Positions 1 through 10,200 of a stretch of DNA of 64,000 nt are shown one piece after another. Each line of letters starts with the position of its first letter. Position 1 is the stretch's first letter. The notes under the pieces are model-generated. The model searched no databases. It was not told where the DNA came from and worked only from the letters and a program-made list of their open reading frames with translations. A program made the translations under genes and the position numbers. Source of the DNA: Pseudomonadota bacterium. GTDB taxonomy: Bacteria; Pseudomonadota; Alphaproteobacteria; UBA9655. The DNA lies in assembly GCA_018242065.1 (NCBI GenBank), contig JAFECQ010000020.1, forward strand, positions 1 through 64,000, read 5' to 3'.

Positions 1-3000
1 TTTTCGGCTGTTATCTCTCCCTCATTGGTCAGCTCTCCAATCAGATTAAACACAACATCTGCTTTAGCTGTAATGAAGGCATGTGCTCCATTGAGCCCAT
101 TCTTAAGAGTTAAAACAATTCCTCCGTCAGATAAAATCCGACCCACGTTTTTCAAATCAGGAAGGGTCATCTCGATAAGTGAGCCTGCTTCTACTTCACC
201 CGCATTTTCAAAAGTTGTACTGTCCTTTATTGTCAGGATTCCATCTGAAGAGATTTTTCCCGTTGGGCTATTTTCGAGCTTCTCTCTCGTTTCATGGATC
301 ACAACTTCATGTTCGGAATGAACCTCACCTCTATTCGTAAAGGAAGGAAGCTCAATGGAAAGCTTCTTAAGTCCCTTTAAGGAATTGTGATTTATAAACC
401 GACCTTTTCCTGAAAGTACCAAAGTTTTTTCTGCACTTATTACGCCTTCATTAAAAAATTGGTTTTGAACATTAAATTCTATAGTTTCTTTAGCTTTGAA
501 TTGACCCGTTTCTCCATTCACCCCTTCTTGACAGGCTAAGCGAAGAGATCCTTCAGAGGATAAAATCATCCCTCGATTCAAGATATTCAAAGCAAGAATG
601 TCAGTACCAATATCCCCCTGCACATGGCCAAAATTATGAAAAGCAGATAATTCTCTTAAGTTTAGGATTCCAACAGAATGAATGCGCCCCGTTGATGCAT
701 TAACGACCGTCTCTCTCAAACGACGAAGGTTAATCAAGGTGGATGACTCAAGCGTTCCTTCATTTTCAAGATGGATCTCTTGAATGATCAGTTCTTCATC
801 TCCATTCACTGTTCCAGCGATTGCATTCTTTAACTTTCCTGTTCCATGAATATCGACAGTTTTTGGAGATAAAATTTGGCCTTCATTCTCTAACGTTTCT
901 TCTATGCTTAACTCAACCTTTTGTTTCCCGTATATGGTACCTGTATTTTTTCCAGCTTGAAGGATGAGCGTCATATCTTCGGTCGTTGTAAGAAGAGCCC
1001 CCTCATTTTTAAACTCTCCCATCGTTGTGAAAGACGCTTTTGCCCCTTGAATGTGCCCTTTGTTGATGAAGGATCTTCCATTGGTGAAGGTAATGTCTTC
1101 CCCCGCAACAACAACACCTTCGCTTTCATTTGTGAGTTGCTTATCTCTTGTAATAGAAACAATATGCTGCCTCCCATACACCTCTCCGTGATTTGTAAAG
1201 TCAGTATCAATCTGCACATCTTTATCAGAGGCGATAAAGGCGTGGTTTGTAAATGATCCTGCGCCACTCAATCGTATCAAACCAGGACTTCTCAGAATAC
1301 CAAGCTTTATAGTTTCTTTCGCTTCTGCGTCCTCAATTTTATGGTTTGCAAAAGAGTCTTCAAACGTTAAATCAATCCCCGCATGACCATAGAACGTATT
1401 ATGATTCTCTCCTCGCGTAATATTCAAAGTTAGCAAACCATCAAGAGCATTGATGAGTCTGTGATTCACCAATTCTTGTGCTTTGATTGTAAGAGGTCCC
1501 TTTCGTGCTTCGATGATTCCTGCGCGGCCACCATTGAAAAGGCTCGATTGAGAAGTTATCTCCACGCCAGCTTCGGAAAGAATCAGACCAACGTTTTTTA
1601 ATTCCTTCATTAAATGATCAAAAGTAATCCCTCGCTTGGCCCTTATGGATCCTGCGTTTTCAACTTCTGGAAGATGAGATACAAAAGTCCCTTCGCTTCT
1701 AATGTCTGCTTCTTCTGCATTCTTAAGCTTTCCAGTCCCCTTTAGAATGAATTCACGAGCAACTATAATGACTGCATCTTTTGCATTTTTAAAAAGATGA
1801 CGAACATCAATATTCATGTCTCTTGAAGTGCTCATCATCCCAAGATTCTCAATCACATCAGCAACAATTTTTGTTGTTTCAGATAAAATCCCACCTTTAT
1901 TTGTGAGTTTCAGGACCTCGATATCCACTTCTTCCGCACGCACATTTTCAGGGGAAAGATTCGAGAAAACACCACCTTTTATCTCAAGGGACTTTGCTTT
2001 TAGAATCTTATGGTTAATGCCTTCATGTCCGATATTCAAAAATAATTTACGCTCGGCTTCGAGAGTCCCAAGGTTTGCTAACGTCCTTGCTGTAAGAGAG
2101 AGATCTTCACCGGATGAGAGCTCTCCTGTGTTCTCAACGGATTGTGCTATAATTCTCGTTGTTGTTAACCCATGAAAGAATCCCGTGTTCGTGAAACTTT
2201 CCCCTAAAACCGCTGTTAAAACCGCACCTTGAATCTCTCCTCGATTGGTAAGAAGTCGTCCTTTAAAATCAACAACGGCTCTTGCGTTAAGATCTCCCTC
2301 GAGAACAAACTCATCCCCTGTAAAATGAAGAGCTGCATGTGATGATAGGAGAGATTTTTTAAATGTCTGAATTTTTCTAAAATTTACGACTGAATCTTCA
2401 TCTACTTTGAAAGTTCCATAATGAGAAAATTCTTCTCCTCCTAAAGAAGCCGTTTTTGCTAAAAGAGTGCCATGGTTTTCGGTTTTTGTTTTTGACTTTA
2501 AAGATAGGTGTTTGAGCGTTTCAAATTGACCTTTGTTAACAATCTGGCCCGCTTCGATCGTTAAACCCTGCTCGCCATAGATCAAACCTTCACTATCCAA
2601 TACCTCTTCAATGTCCGCTACAAGTTGCTCTCCTGCAACAATCACAGCGTCCTTTGCATTTTTAAGAAGATGACCCACTTTAAGGGTCAAACCTTTCAAT
2701 GATCTAAGTGTCTCAAGATTTGTTAAACTTCCTACTGTTACAGTAAGAGCTTCATCAGAAGATATTTCGCCTTCATTCACGACGGCTTGAGCTTCAAGTG
2801 TTGTTGTTAACCCATGAAAGAGTCTCGTATTCGTGAAACTTTCCCCTAAAGTAGCCGTTAAAACTGTGCTTTGAATCTCACCTCGATTAGTGAGGAAACG
2901 TCCTTTAAAATCAGCAATCGATGCTGCACTAACATCTCCTTCAAGGATAAACTCATCCCCTGTAAAATAGAGAGCTGTCGTGGAAGACAGAAGAGACTCT

Positions 3001-6000
3001 TTAAATGTCTGAATTTTTCTAAAATTTAAGATTGAATCTTCATCGGTTTTAACAATACCATGATGTACAAGCTCATCTCCCTCCAAAGAGGCCGTTTTGG
3101 CTAAAAATGTACCATGGTTTTCGGTTTTTGTTTTTGACTTTAAAGATAGGTGTTTGAGCGTTTCAAATTGGCCTGTGTTAACAATCTGACCCGCTTCGAT
3201 CATTAAACCCTGCTCGCCATAGATCAAACCTTCACTATCCAATACCTCTTCAATGTTCGCTACAAGTCTCTCTCCTGCAACAATCACAGCATCTTTTGCA
3301 TTTTTAAGAAGGTTTAGAACTTTAAGGACCATACTTGTTGACGAGGTAAGAATGCCGAAGTTCTCAATCGCATCAGCAACAATTTTCGTTGTTTCAGATA
3401 AAATCCCACCTGTGTTTGTGAGCTTCTGAACCTCAATATCCACTTCCTCCGCACGTACATTTTCAAAGGAGAAATTCTCGAAAGTACTACCTTTTATCTC
3501 AAGGGATTTTGCTTTCAGAATTTTATGATTAGTGCCTTCATATCCGATGTTCAAAGATAACTTACGCTCGGCTTCTAGAGCTCCAAGATTTTTTAAGGTC
3601 TTTGCTATAAGGGAGAGGTCTTCATCGGATGAAAGTTCTCCCGTGTTTTCAATGGATTGCGCTTCCACCCGCGTTGTTGTTACTCCATAAAAGAACCCAA
3701 AGTTCGTGAAGCTTTCCCCTAAAGTCGCTGTTAAGATTGCGCTTTGAACGTCACCTCGATTGGTAAGGAGTCGTCCTTTAAAATCAACAACGGCTCCTGC
3801 GTTAAGATCTCCCTCGAGAACAAACTCATCCCCTGTAAAATGAAGAGCTGCATGTGATGATAGGAGAGACTTTTTAAATGTCTGAATTTTTCTAAAATCT
3901 AAGGTCGAATCTTCATCTGCTTTGAAAGTGCCATAATGAGCAAATTCTTCGCCTCCTAAAGAAGCCGTTTTTGCTAAAAGAGTGCCATGATTTTCGGTTC
4001 GTCTTTTCGATTTTAAGAACAAATGAGCAAGTGTTTCAAATTGCCCACTATTATAAATAGCACCAGCATAAATTTTTATTCCTTTTGCACCAAATACCAA
4101 TCTTTCATTCTCAAACCATTCGTCAACTTTGGCTGCTAATTTTCCTCCAGCATAAATCACATTGTTATGAGAAAGCCTCTTAGCACGTATTAAAATATTT
4201 CCTTGGGAAAAAAATTCCCCTTTCTGTGCAAGAACGCCATTTCCTTTATAAACTAAGTTTGTTTCAGCTTTGATTTTTCCTACGTTCTCAAAGTTGCTTT
4301 GACTATCAATTCGGAGAGAATCAAGACTCGTTATAAAGCCTTGATTTAAAAATTCTTCTGTTGCGTCAATTTGTAGTACAGAGGATGCTTCAATTGTTCC
4401 TTCATTTAAAGAATCCTTCGTGGCAACAATTTTAAGTCTATTTTTTGACTGAATTAACTTTGCGTTTTCAAGTCTTCCCACAGTTAAATCTAAAAAATGA
4501 GCCGAAAAAAATGCTCCTGTATTTCTAAAGAAACCAAGAGTTCCTGTAACGCTTCCACTTGAAGAAAAATTTCCTAAGTTAGAGAGTTTCTGTAATTCAA
4601 ACGTAGCATCTCCAACATCGATTTCTCCGTTGTTAACCATATGAGAAGCCGTAACCTTCAAATCTCCTAAAGATAAAATATTTCCAGAGTTTTCAAGACC
4701 CTCTTCTAGACCATCAAAAGTAAGATTTGCATAAGAGCGAACAAACCCGCTGTTCTTGAACTTTCTTACATGTGAATCTAACTGACCCTCTGTTTCGAGG
4801 CGTTGTTCATTTTCAAATGTTCCTTTCCCTTCAAGAGTAATGCGATTCTGCCCAAAGGTATGGCCTCTATTGAAGAAAGCTTCACGCGTTGTTAAATGAA
4901 GCTCATCTAAGGCCAAAATTCCTGTTAAGTTTTTTAGATTTGAAAGATCAATTGTCTCATTAAGTGATCCACTGTTTGACCCTTGATCTACAACAAAGGA
5001 AAGTTGAGGAGCAATCACTAGTCCCGCATTTTCAAACTGTTGAGCCTCAACGTCCATCCTTGCCTCAGAAATCATCTGAGCATGATTACGGAGTTGGCGC
5101 AGGTTGATTTTAACATGTTCTTTGCTTGTTACTTGCCCTTCATTCAGAAATTCTCCGGTCCCTTCTATCACCAATTTCCTAAGAGATAAGAGCAGAGCAT
5201 TCTTTCCATTCACGAGAGATGTTTTAATCCCCACAAAAAGATTTTCTAGCCCAGAAATACTCTTATAATTTTCAAGAATATCGACAAAAAAAGTAAGAAT
5301 CTTTCCAACAATAGATCCTTCATTGATCATGGTTTGAGCTGAAACAATTCCTTCTTTAACAAAAGATAGAGTGCCCAAAGCTCTATTAACCAAGGAATTG
5401 GCTTGAAGATTTCCTTGCTCTTTAACAACAATTGTTCCTTCATTTTCCATATGGGATAAAAGAGTTTGAAGTTTTTTAGCTTTAATCAGCCCCTTAGACC
5501 CCTCTTCCCCTTGATTCATCAGAGTTTGACCCTGAATCATGAGCTCACCTTCAGAGGTTATTTTAGCCCCTTTAATGTTATAAAGCCCTTTGCCTGCTTC
5601 TTTTTCTTGAATATGACCTTTTTCTTGAGCGCCAATCTCACTAAAATTAAACAAACTACCCGTTTCTAAAGTAAGAAAACGGGATGAAATATGACCCTCA
5701 TTTCTGGTCATCCCCATTACATCGATTTCAGTGTGGTTGCTCTTTAGTCGTGCTCCATTGGCATTAAAGAGCAACTGACCTACCTTCAGCTTTAAAATAT
5801 GTTCACTTTCTATAAGACCGAGGTTGGCAAGCGCACGAGCAACATCCAAAGAGACTTGATGTTGACCTTGAACAGTGCCCTCATTTACAAAATCTTCTTC
5901 ACAAATGATCTCAAGATTATGACTTGAAAAAATACGACCACGACTCTTCAAAAAAGCATCATTTCGATTCCAAAAAGATCTTGTTTCTATTTTTAAGTCA

Positions 6001-6881
6001 CACTCTTCCGCTCCTCTTGGCATCCGAACACGCTTGTCACTAGGAATAGTATGTTGAGAGCAAATGTCAGAGTCATTAATAAAAACCCCTCCATTTAGAA
6101 TGGAAAATTGACCTTCCCACGTTAGTTGCGTTTTAAAAACCTCGCTTCTGGTCTGTCCGATATAGCCGTTTGTAAAGTCATTTCCACATAGGTCCAACAC
6201 ACCTCCATGTGTTCCCATAATTCTCCCTTGGTTTTCAAAGTGTCCTTCAAAGACTTTTGTTTCCCCACCAATAACAATCCGCCCTGAAGATGCATTGATA
6301 ATTTTTCCAACTGACTCAGGCGTTCCTAAAGCCGTGAGGCTTAAATCCTCCACACTCATCAGACCTTGGTTACGGATGTTTCTTCCCGTAAGAGTAAGTT
6401 TTTCTGCTTTTATATCTTCGGCAACGTAAATATCTCCAAATGTCTCGACATCAAGGTGTCTTGATAACTCCATGGCCTGAAGCAATGTGCGTCCATCTGG
6501 ATATAAATGAAGTGAAAAATTATCTCCTTTTGAAGTTAAAGAGACATGTATGGTTTCACGAGTGTGGCTTGTTTTAACCCGAATATTTCGCTCTTTTAGT
6601 GAATCGAATTGAACAACTCTAAATTGACGAACACCCTCAACTTTAAAGAGTTGATTAAAAAACTCTTCTTTCCTACCAAACTCGTCAACCTCTCTGAAGA
6701 GTTTTAATCGCCGTGAAGAAAATGGTTTTGATGGAAGTAATGCATGCGATGATTTTATTTTAAGAGACCTTGAAGGAGCTTCTCCCTCAAAAATGACTTG
6801 AATGTCGCCAAACGAAGCCTTTAGAACATATACATTAAAATGTTGTATAATAAGAAGCCAACACAAAACTTTCTTGAGCAT
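1..6881 (-). CDS. Giant filamentous-haemagglutinin-like surface protein (3' end beyond the window)
   Basis: The minus strand is open from an ATG at 6881, preceded by a strong AGGGAGG ribosome site six bases upstream, to the left window edge, giving at least 2,293 residues without a stop. The first 24 residues (MLKKVLCWLLIIQHF and on) look like a signal peptide. From about residue 140 the protein is a long run of roughly 20-residue units with the pattern L-x-N-x-G-x-I-x-S/A-x-x-x-L-x-I/V, for example FENQGRI, LVNRALGTL and FLNEGQVTS. This is the pattern of filamentous haemagglutinin/HecA-type repeats, which fold as a right-handed beta-helix. I could not find the N-terminal two-partner-secretion domain with its NPNG/NPNL motifs, so the export route is unclear, and no TpsB partner is visible. 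It is the last gene visible in the block downstream of traD. A contact or adhesion role is inferred from the family. Confidence 0.8.
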   Translation of the reverse strand, partial: MLKKVLCWLLIIQHFNVYVLKASFGDIQVIFEGEAPSRSLKIKSSHALLPSKPFSSRRLKLFREVDEFGRKEEFFNQLFKVEGVRQFRVVQFDSLKERNIRVKTSHTRETIHVSLTSKGDNFSLHLYPDGRTLLQAMELSRHLDVETFGDIYVAEDIKAEKLTLTGRNIRNQGLMSVEDLSLTALGTPESVGKIINASSGRIVIGGETKVFEGHFENQGRIMGTHGGVLDLCGNDFTNGYIGQTRSEVFKTQLTWEGQFSILNGGVFINDSDICSQHTIPSDKRVRMPRGAEECDLKIETRSFWNRNDAFLKSRGRIFSSHNLEIICEEDFVNEGTVQGQHQVSLDVARALANLGLIESEHILKLKVGQLLFNANGARLKSNHTEIDVMGMTRNEGHISSRFLTLETGSLFNFSEIGAQEKGHIQEKEAGKGLYNIKGAKITSEGELMIQGQTLMNQGEEGSKGLIKAKKLQTLLSHMENEGTIVVKEQGNLQANSLVNRALGTLSFVKEGIVSAQTMINEGSIVGKILTFFVDILENYKSISGLENLFVGIKTSLVNGKNALLLSLRKLVIEGTGEFLNEGQVTSKEHVKINLRQLRNHAQMISEARMDVEAQQFENAGLVIAPQLSFVVDQGSNSGSLNETIDLSNLKNLTGILALDELHLTTREAFFNRGHTFGQNRITLEGKGTFENEQRLETEGQLDSHVRKFKNSGFVRSYANLTFDGLEEGLENSGNILSLGDLKVTASHMVNNGEIDVGDATFELQKLSNLGNFSSSGSVTGTLGFFRNTGAFFSAHFLDLTVGRLENAKLIQSKNRLKIVATKDSLNEGTIEASSVLQIDATEEFLNQGFITSLDSLRIDSQSNFENVGKIKAETNLVYKGNGVLAQKGEFFSQGNILIRAKRLSHNNVIYAGGKLAAKVDEWFENERLVFGAKGIKIYAGAIYNSGQFETLAHLFLKSKRRTENHGTLLAKTASLGGEEFAHYGTFKADEDSTLDFRKIQTFKKSLLSSHAALHFTGDEFVLEGDLNAGAVVDFKGRLLTNRGDVQSAILTATLGESFTNFGFFYGVTTTRVEAQSIENTGELSSDEDLSLIAKTLKNLGALEAERKLSLNIGYEGTNHKILKAKSLEIKGSTFENFSFENVRAEEVDIEVQKLTNTGGILSETTKIVADAIENFGILTSSTSMVLKVLNLLKNAKDAVIVAGERLVANIEEVLDSEGLIYGEQGLMIEAGQIVNTGQFETLKHLSLKSKTKTENHGTFLAKTASLEGDELVHHGIVKTDEDSILNFRKIQTFKESLLSSTTALYFTGDEFILEGDVSAASIADFKGRFLTNRGEIQSTVLTATLGESFTNTRLFHGLTTTLEAQAVVNEGEISSDEALTVTVGSLTNLETLRSLKGLTLKVGHLLKNAKDAVIVAGEQLVADIEEVLDSEGLIYGEQGLTIEAGQIVNKGQFETLKHLSLKSKTKTENHGTLLAKTASLGGEEFSHYGTFKVDEDSVVNFRKIQTFKKSLLSSHAALHFTGDEFVLEGDLNARAVVDFKGRLLTNRGEIQGAVLTAVLGESFTNTGFFHGLTTTRIIAQSVENTGELSSGEDLSLTARTLANLGTLEAERKLFLNIGHEGINHKILKAKSLEIKGGVFSNLSPENVRAEEVDIEVLKLTNKGGILSETTKIVADVIENLGMMSTSRDMNIDVRHLFKNAKDAVIIVAREFILKGTGKLKNAEEADIRSEGTFVSHLPEVENAGSIRAKRGITFDHLMKELKNVGLILSEAGVEITSQSSLFNGGRAGIIEARKGPLTIKAQELVNHRLINALDGLLTLNITRGENHNTFYGHAGIDLTFEDSFANHKIEDAEAKETIKLGILRSPGLIRLSGAGSFTNHAFIASDKDVQIDTDFTNHGEVYGRQHIVSITRDKQLTNESEGVVVAGEDITFTNGRSFINKGHIQGAKASFTTMGEFKNEGALLTTTEDMTLILQAGKNTGTIYGKQKVELSIEETLENEGQILSPKTVDIHGTGKLKNAIAGTVNGDEELIIQEIHLENEGTLESSTLINLRRLRETVVNASTGRIHSVGILNLRELSAFHNFGHVQGDIGTDILALNILNRGMILSSEGSLRLACQEGVNGETGQFKAKETIEFNVQNQFFNEGVISAEKTLVLSGKGRFINHNSLKGLKKLSIELPSFTNRGEVHSEHEVVIHETREKLENSPTGKISSDGILTIKDSTTFENAGEVEAGSLIEMTLPDLKNVGRILSDGGIVLTLKNGLNGAHAFITAKADVVFNLIGELTNEGEITAE
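1835..4100 (-). repeat. Nested in-frame duplications inside the giant adhesin gene
   Basis: Five segments in the order A-B-B'-A'-B'' can be matched by eye: A about 1835-2160, B 2161-2802, B' 2803 to about 3340, A' about 3350-3675, and B'' 3676 to about 4100. Landmarks such as gttgttaaccc/catgaaag (2161, 2803, and 3676 in variant form) give spacings of 642 and 873 bp, and A to A' is 1,515 bp. All are multiples of three (214, 291 and 505 codons), so the frame is kept. Copies look about 85-90% identical by eye, and B'' decays beyond about 4,060. This implies at least two duplication steps. Confidence 0.85.
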
Positions 6882-7243
6882 ATATGTCCTCCCTGTTGAC
6901 ACATAAGTTAAGTCAAACAACCCATATAAAAATCAATTACCTGGCTATTTATATTTTTATTTTGCCTGCGCACGCACGTTGCATCATGCTATTTTTATTA
7001 TTGTTACCCCTAACAACATTAAATAGAACTGTCAATTTATTTTCGTATAATTAGATAAGTATAAATTTAATAAAATTTTAGAATTACCGACTCTCAAACT
7101 ATTTCAGACGTTTGTTAGCGGGTTCTATATTTAATACCTTCGCAGATTTTCCCAAAAAATCCGAAAGTTTAATTAACAATATTATTTATTCAAAATATAT
7201 ATTGAAAACCATTGAATAAATTATAAAACATTATAAGGTTAAA
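6882..7243. other. AT-rich intergenic region, no gene seen
   Basis: About 360 bases between the adhesin start and the terminator of the ankyrin gene. It is very AT-rich, with many in-frame stops on both strands. It should contain the adhesin promoter (minus strand), but I cannot pick a convincing -35/-10 pair. The adhesin ribosome site AGGGAGG is at its left end. Confidence 0.6.
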
Positions 7244-7269
7244 AAGATTTTTACAGCTTAAAAAATCTT
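7244..7269 (-). terminator. Probable intrinsic terminator of the ankyrin gene
   Basis: A 9-bp inverted repeat (AAGATTTTT at 7244-7252 and AAAAATCTT at 7261-7269) with an 8-base loop. On the minus strand it is followed by further T residues. It lies about 18 bases past the stop of the ankyrin gene. The stem is AT-rich, so efficiency is uncertain. Confidence 0.5.
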
Positions 7270-7286
7270 GAAGCTCCTATCTTTTA

Positions 7287-10200
7287 TCACTCACCCTCTG
7301 ATGAACCACCCTCATCTCCGGAGCTACTGCTTTCAGAAGATCGTGCCAGAGTTGATTTAGGAGATGCTGACGCTTTCAGTGATGCCAGAGGATCTGAACT
7401 ACTGTGAGAAGAGTGTGTTGAGGAAGATGAAGCAGAAGGCACCGCTCCATGTTGTAGAAGAAGTTCATAGATGTCTCTTCTCCCATTTTTAGCAGCATAA
7501 TCTAAAGCAGACATCCCAGATACACTGTCCTTATCATTAGGGCTTGCGCCTCTTGCTAACAAGAGTTTTACAGTTTCTATATTTCCTCCTTTAGATGTAT
7601 TAAGATGCACGAGTAAAGGGGTTCGTCCATCACTATCTCCTAAAGAAACATCCGCTTGCCTGTCCAAAAGTATGGTGACGAAGGCGTCTTTACCTTGTTG
7701 AGCAGCATGATGAAGTGCGGACCACCCATAATTATCTACGACAGTTACATCCGCTCCCGCATCCAACAAAAATAAAAGTAACTCGTGGCTTCCGCTATAT
7801 TGTGCCGTTGCAATAAGCGCTGATTGACCGTCTAAGAGTTGACGTTGATTGACATCAGCACCTACACTTACTAAAGATTTTACAATCTTTAGAATACCTT
7901 CTGCGTTACCGGCTTCGGATTTCTCTATAGAAATAACTAAAGGAAGCCGGCCATCTGCATCAAAAAAATTAGGACAATACCCAAGGATGGGATCTACATG
8001 TTCTGCTTGCAGCCACAAAGGATCTAAGTTTCTATGCAATGTATCTGCCGTATCTCCTCTAAAACGTGCGCATCCACCCCGCAGATAGGCAGCACAATCT
8101 TCCGCACCAGCTCGCGTTGCATAGTCTTCTGGCGTTTGACCATTCACATCCTTACAATCTAGATCAGCCCCGCTCTCATTTAATAAAAGAACTAAATCTA
8201 GCCTTCCATCTTCTGCTGCTGTGTGGATAGGATAAATACCACTTTTATCACATAGATTAGGATCAGCTCCGTGGTCTAAGAGAGAATGGATAAGGTCTTC
8301 ATTCCATTCGTTTACCGCATAAGCGAGAGGAGAGTTTCCTTCCCTATCCAAAGCATTTACATCTGCACCCTCACCAATGAGAGTTTCCAATCTTTCAAGA
8401 GAAAGTGATTGATCATATATTTCTCTCCACATTTGACGTGTAGCTTTAACAGGAGGAACACGAGGTATCGATTTAGTCACAGACTCTAAAATCGATTGAA
8501 GAAGCTTTAAACGTATATGAAGAAGTGTACCGAGACCTCTTAAATCTTGCCTCCATAAGTCATGAACTGAATAATTCCGTCGATCTTTCATATCTCCAAA
8601 AATAATTTCAAATTGTTTTTTATTTTCATGGGACAATTTACGATAGAATTCTAAATTGTGGCCTTCAACGTTGCGATTTAATTTAAAGTAAATTTGATTC
8701 GCTAAATTGACTAAGCCATAACGTAGCGCTCTGTCTCCTTTAAGTCGTACGATAAAATCATTTCGGGTAGGGAACTGTCCTGTGATCTGGGTGAGTTCTC
8801 TAATATCGCTTATAATTTCCTCAACTTTCACTACTTTTTCTTGATCTTTAGGTTTTAAATACCCGGACTTGCCCTCTACGCTTACAACCGTTTTTGCAGA
8901 TGCAGATAAGTCTTCATGGTCAGGATCAATTTGCCCATATGATGGATGATAAAAGTACCTTCTTAACCATTGGACATACCGTAACCCATTATTCATCCAG
9001 TGAGCTTGTTGCATTAATAAATCGATCCGCTTACCTTTTCTTGGAATCATTCCAGGCTCAGGACCATCTTCAATTTTACTGACGCCCTCATGTCCTAAAA
9101 TAGCAGTAAGTTTTTCTTCACACTTTTCCTTTCCCGTAATAAGGCCTCTTAATTTAGCAAGACGTTTTTCGAGAGGGATTCTTAAGGCTAATAAGTCTTG
9201 CGTGAGGCCCTGCCATATTCTTTTTGCAAAATCCCCGTTAAGCAATAAAGCATCAAGTTTTTGTTGTTTATATCCTTCTGGATGCTCCAGAACATTTCTT
9301 ACATACTTAAGAGAGGGTATAACCCTCAGAATATCTTCACTCTGATCAAGGTCTAAAGGCGTTGAAATATTATTTAAAGCTTCTCCTAACACGGTAATTG
9401 TTTGAAAGAGCACTCGTCTTTCCAAGGCTGTTGAAAATTTATCAGAACCATTGAGAGGCTCTAAACTTTTTAACGCTTCGAATGCTTCCTCTAAGCTTCT
9501 ATACTCATAAAGAATACCTATCAATCGCTGTAGTCTCAAAGTTGAAGGTTTTCTCTCGATATCATTGAGAGTCTCGTTGAGTCGTTGTTCTTCAACTTTC
9601 ACCCTTTCTCTCAACTCTTCTATTGGCGCAACATCTCCTGAACAGGCTCGAATATAATCCGCAACACACTCCAGCGACGCTTCAAAACGATATTCATGCG
9701 TAAAAAGACTACATTTTTCAATTTTCCTTAATTCATCATCAATGGGGGTTTTCCCAACAGACAAAAGAAAATCCCTCGCCATTAAATCAGAATCGGTTGG
9801 TTTTCCTGTTCCCGACGAATCCTCACTTGCAAAATGTCGTGTCATATGAGATTTAAAAGTTTCTCTAGCTAAATGCCCTGGTGCTCTGGCCATCGTTTGT
9901 CGTATAGAGGATTTTCTGCATTCAAGATTTTCTAAAGCAGCCAATGTTTCTTGAATTTCACTAAGATGAGGTGTGAATTGAGCTACAAAAGCAGCGGAAA
10001 ACTCTTGAGATAGATCTGGAACGGCAAGCCCTTTATGTAGATAAGCAAGCAACGACCATATAGGTACGACATCTCTTGTACGATCACGAAAGGAGCGCTT
10101 AAGTACATGCATTCCATCTACTTGCCAACTTAGATTACGTAGTAAATAGATAGGGTGCACTTTATCTCTATTTGCTAACAAATGGCGTATGTTAATAAGT

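Noticed and set aside
1-6881. Short plus-strand ORFs in the adhesin region (25-321, 921-1256, 1816-2175, 5466-5669)
   Set aside because: They are antisense to one long uninterrupted minus-strand frame with a clear repeat pattern and have no ribosome sites.
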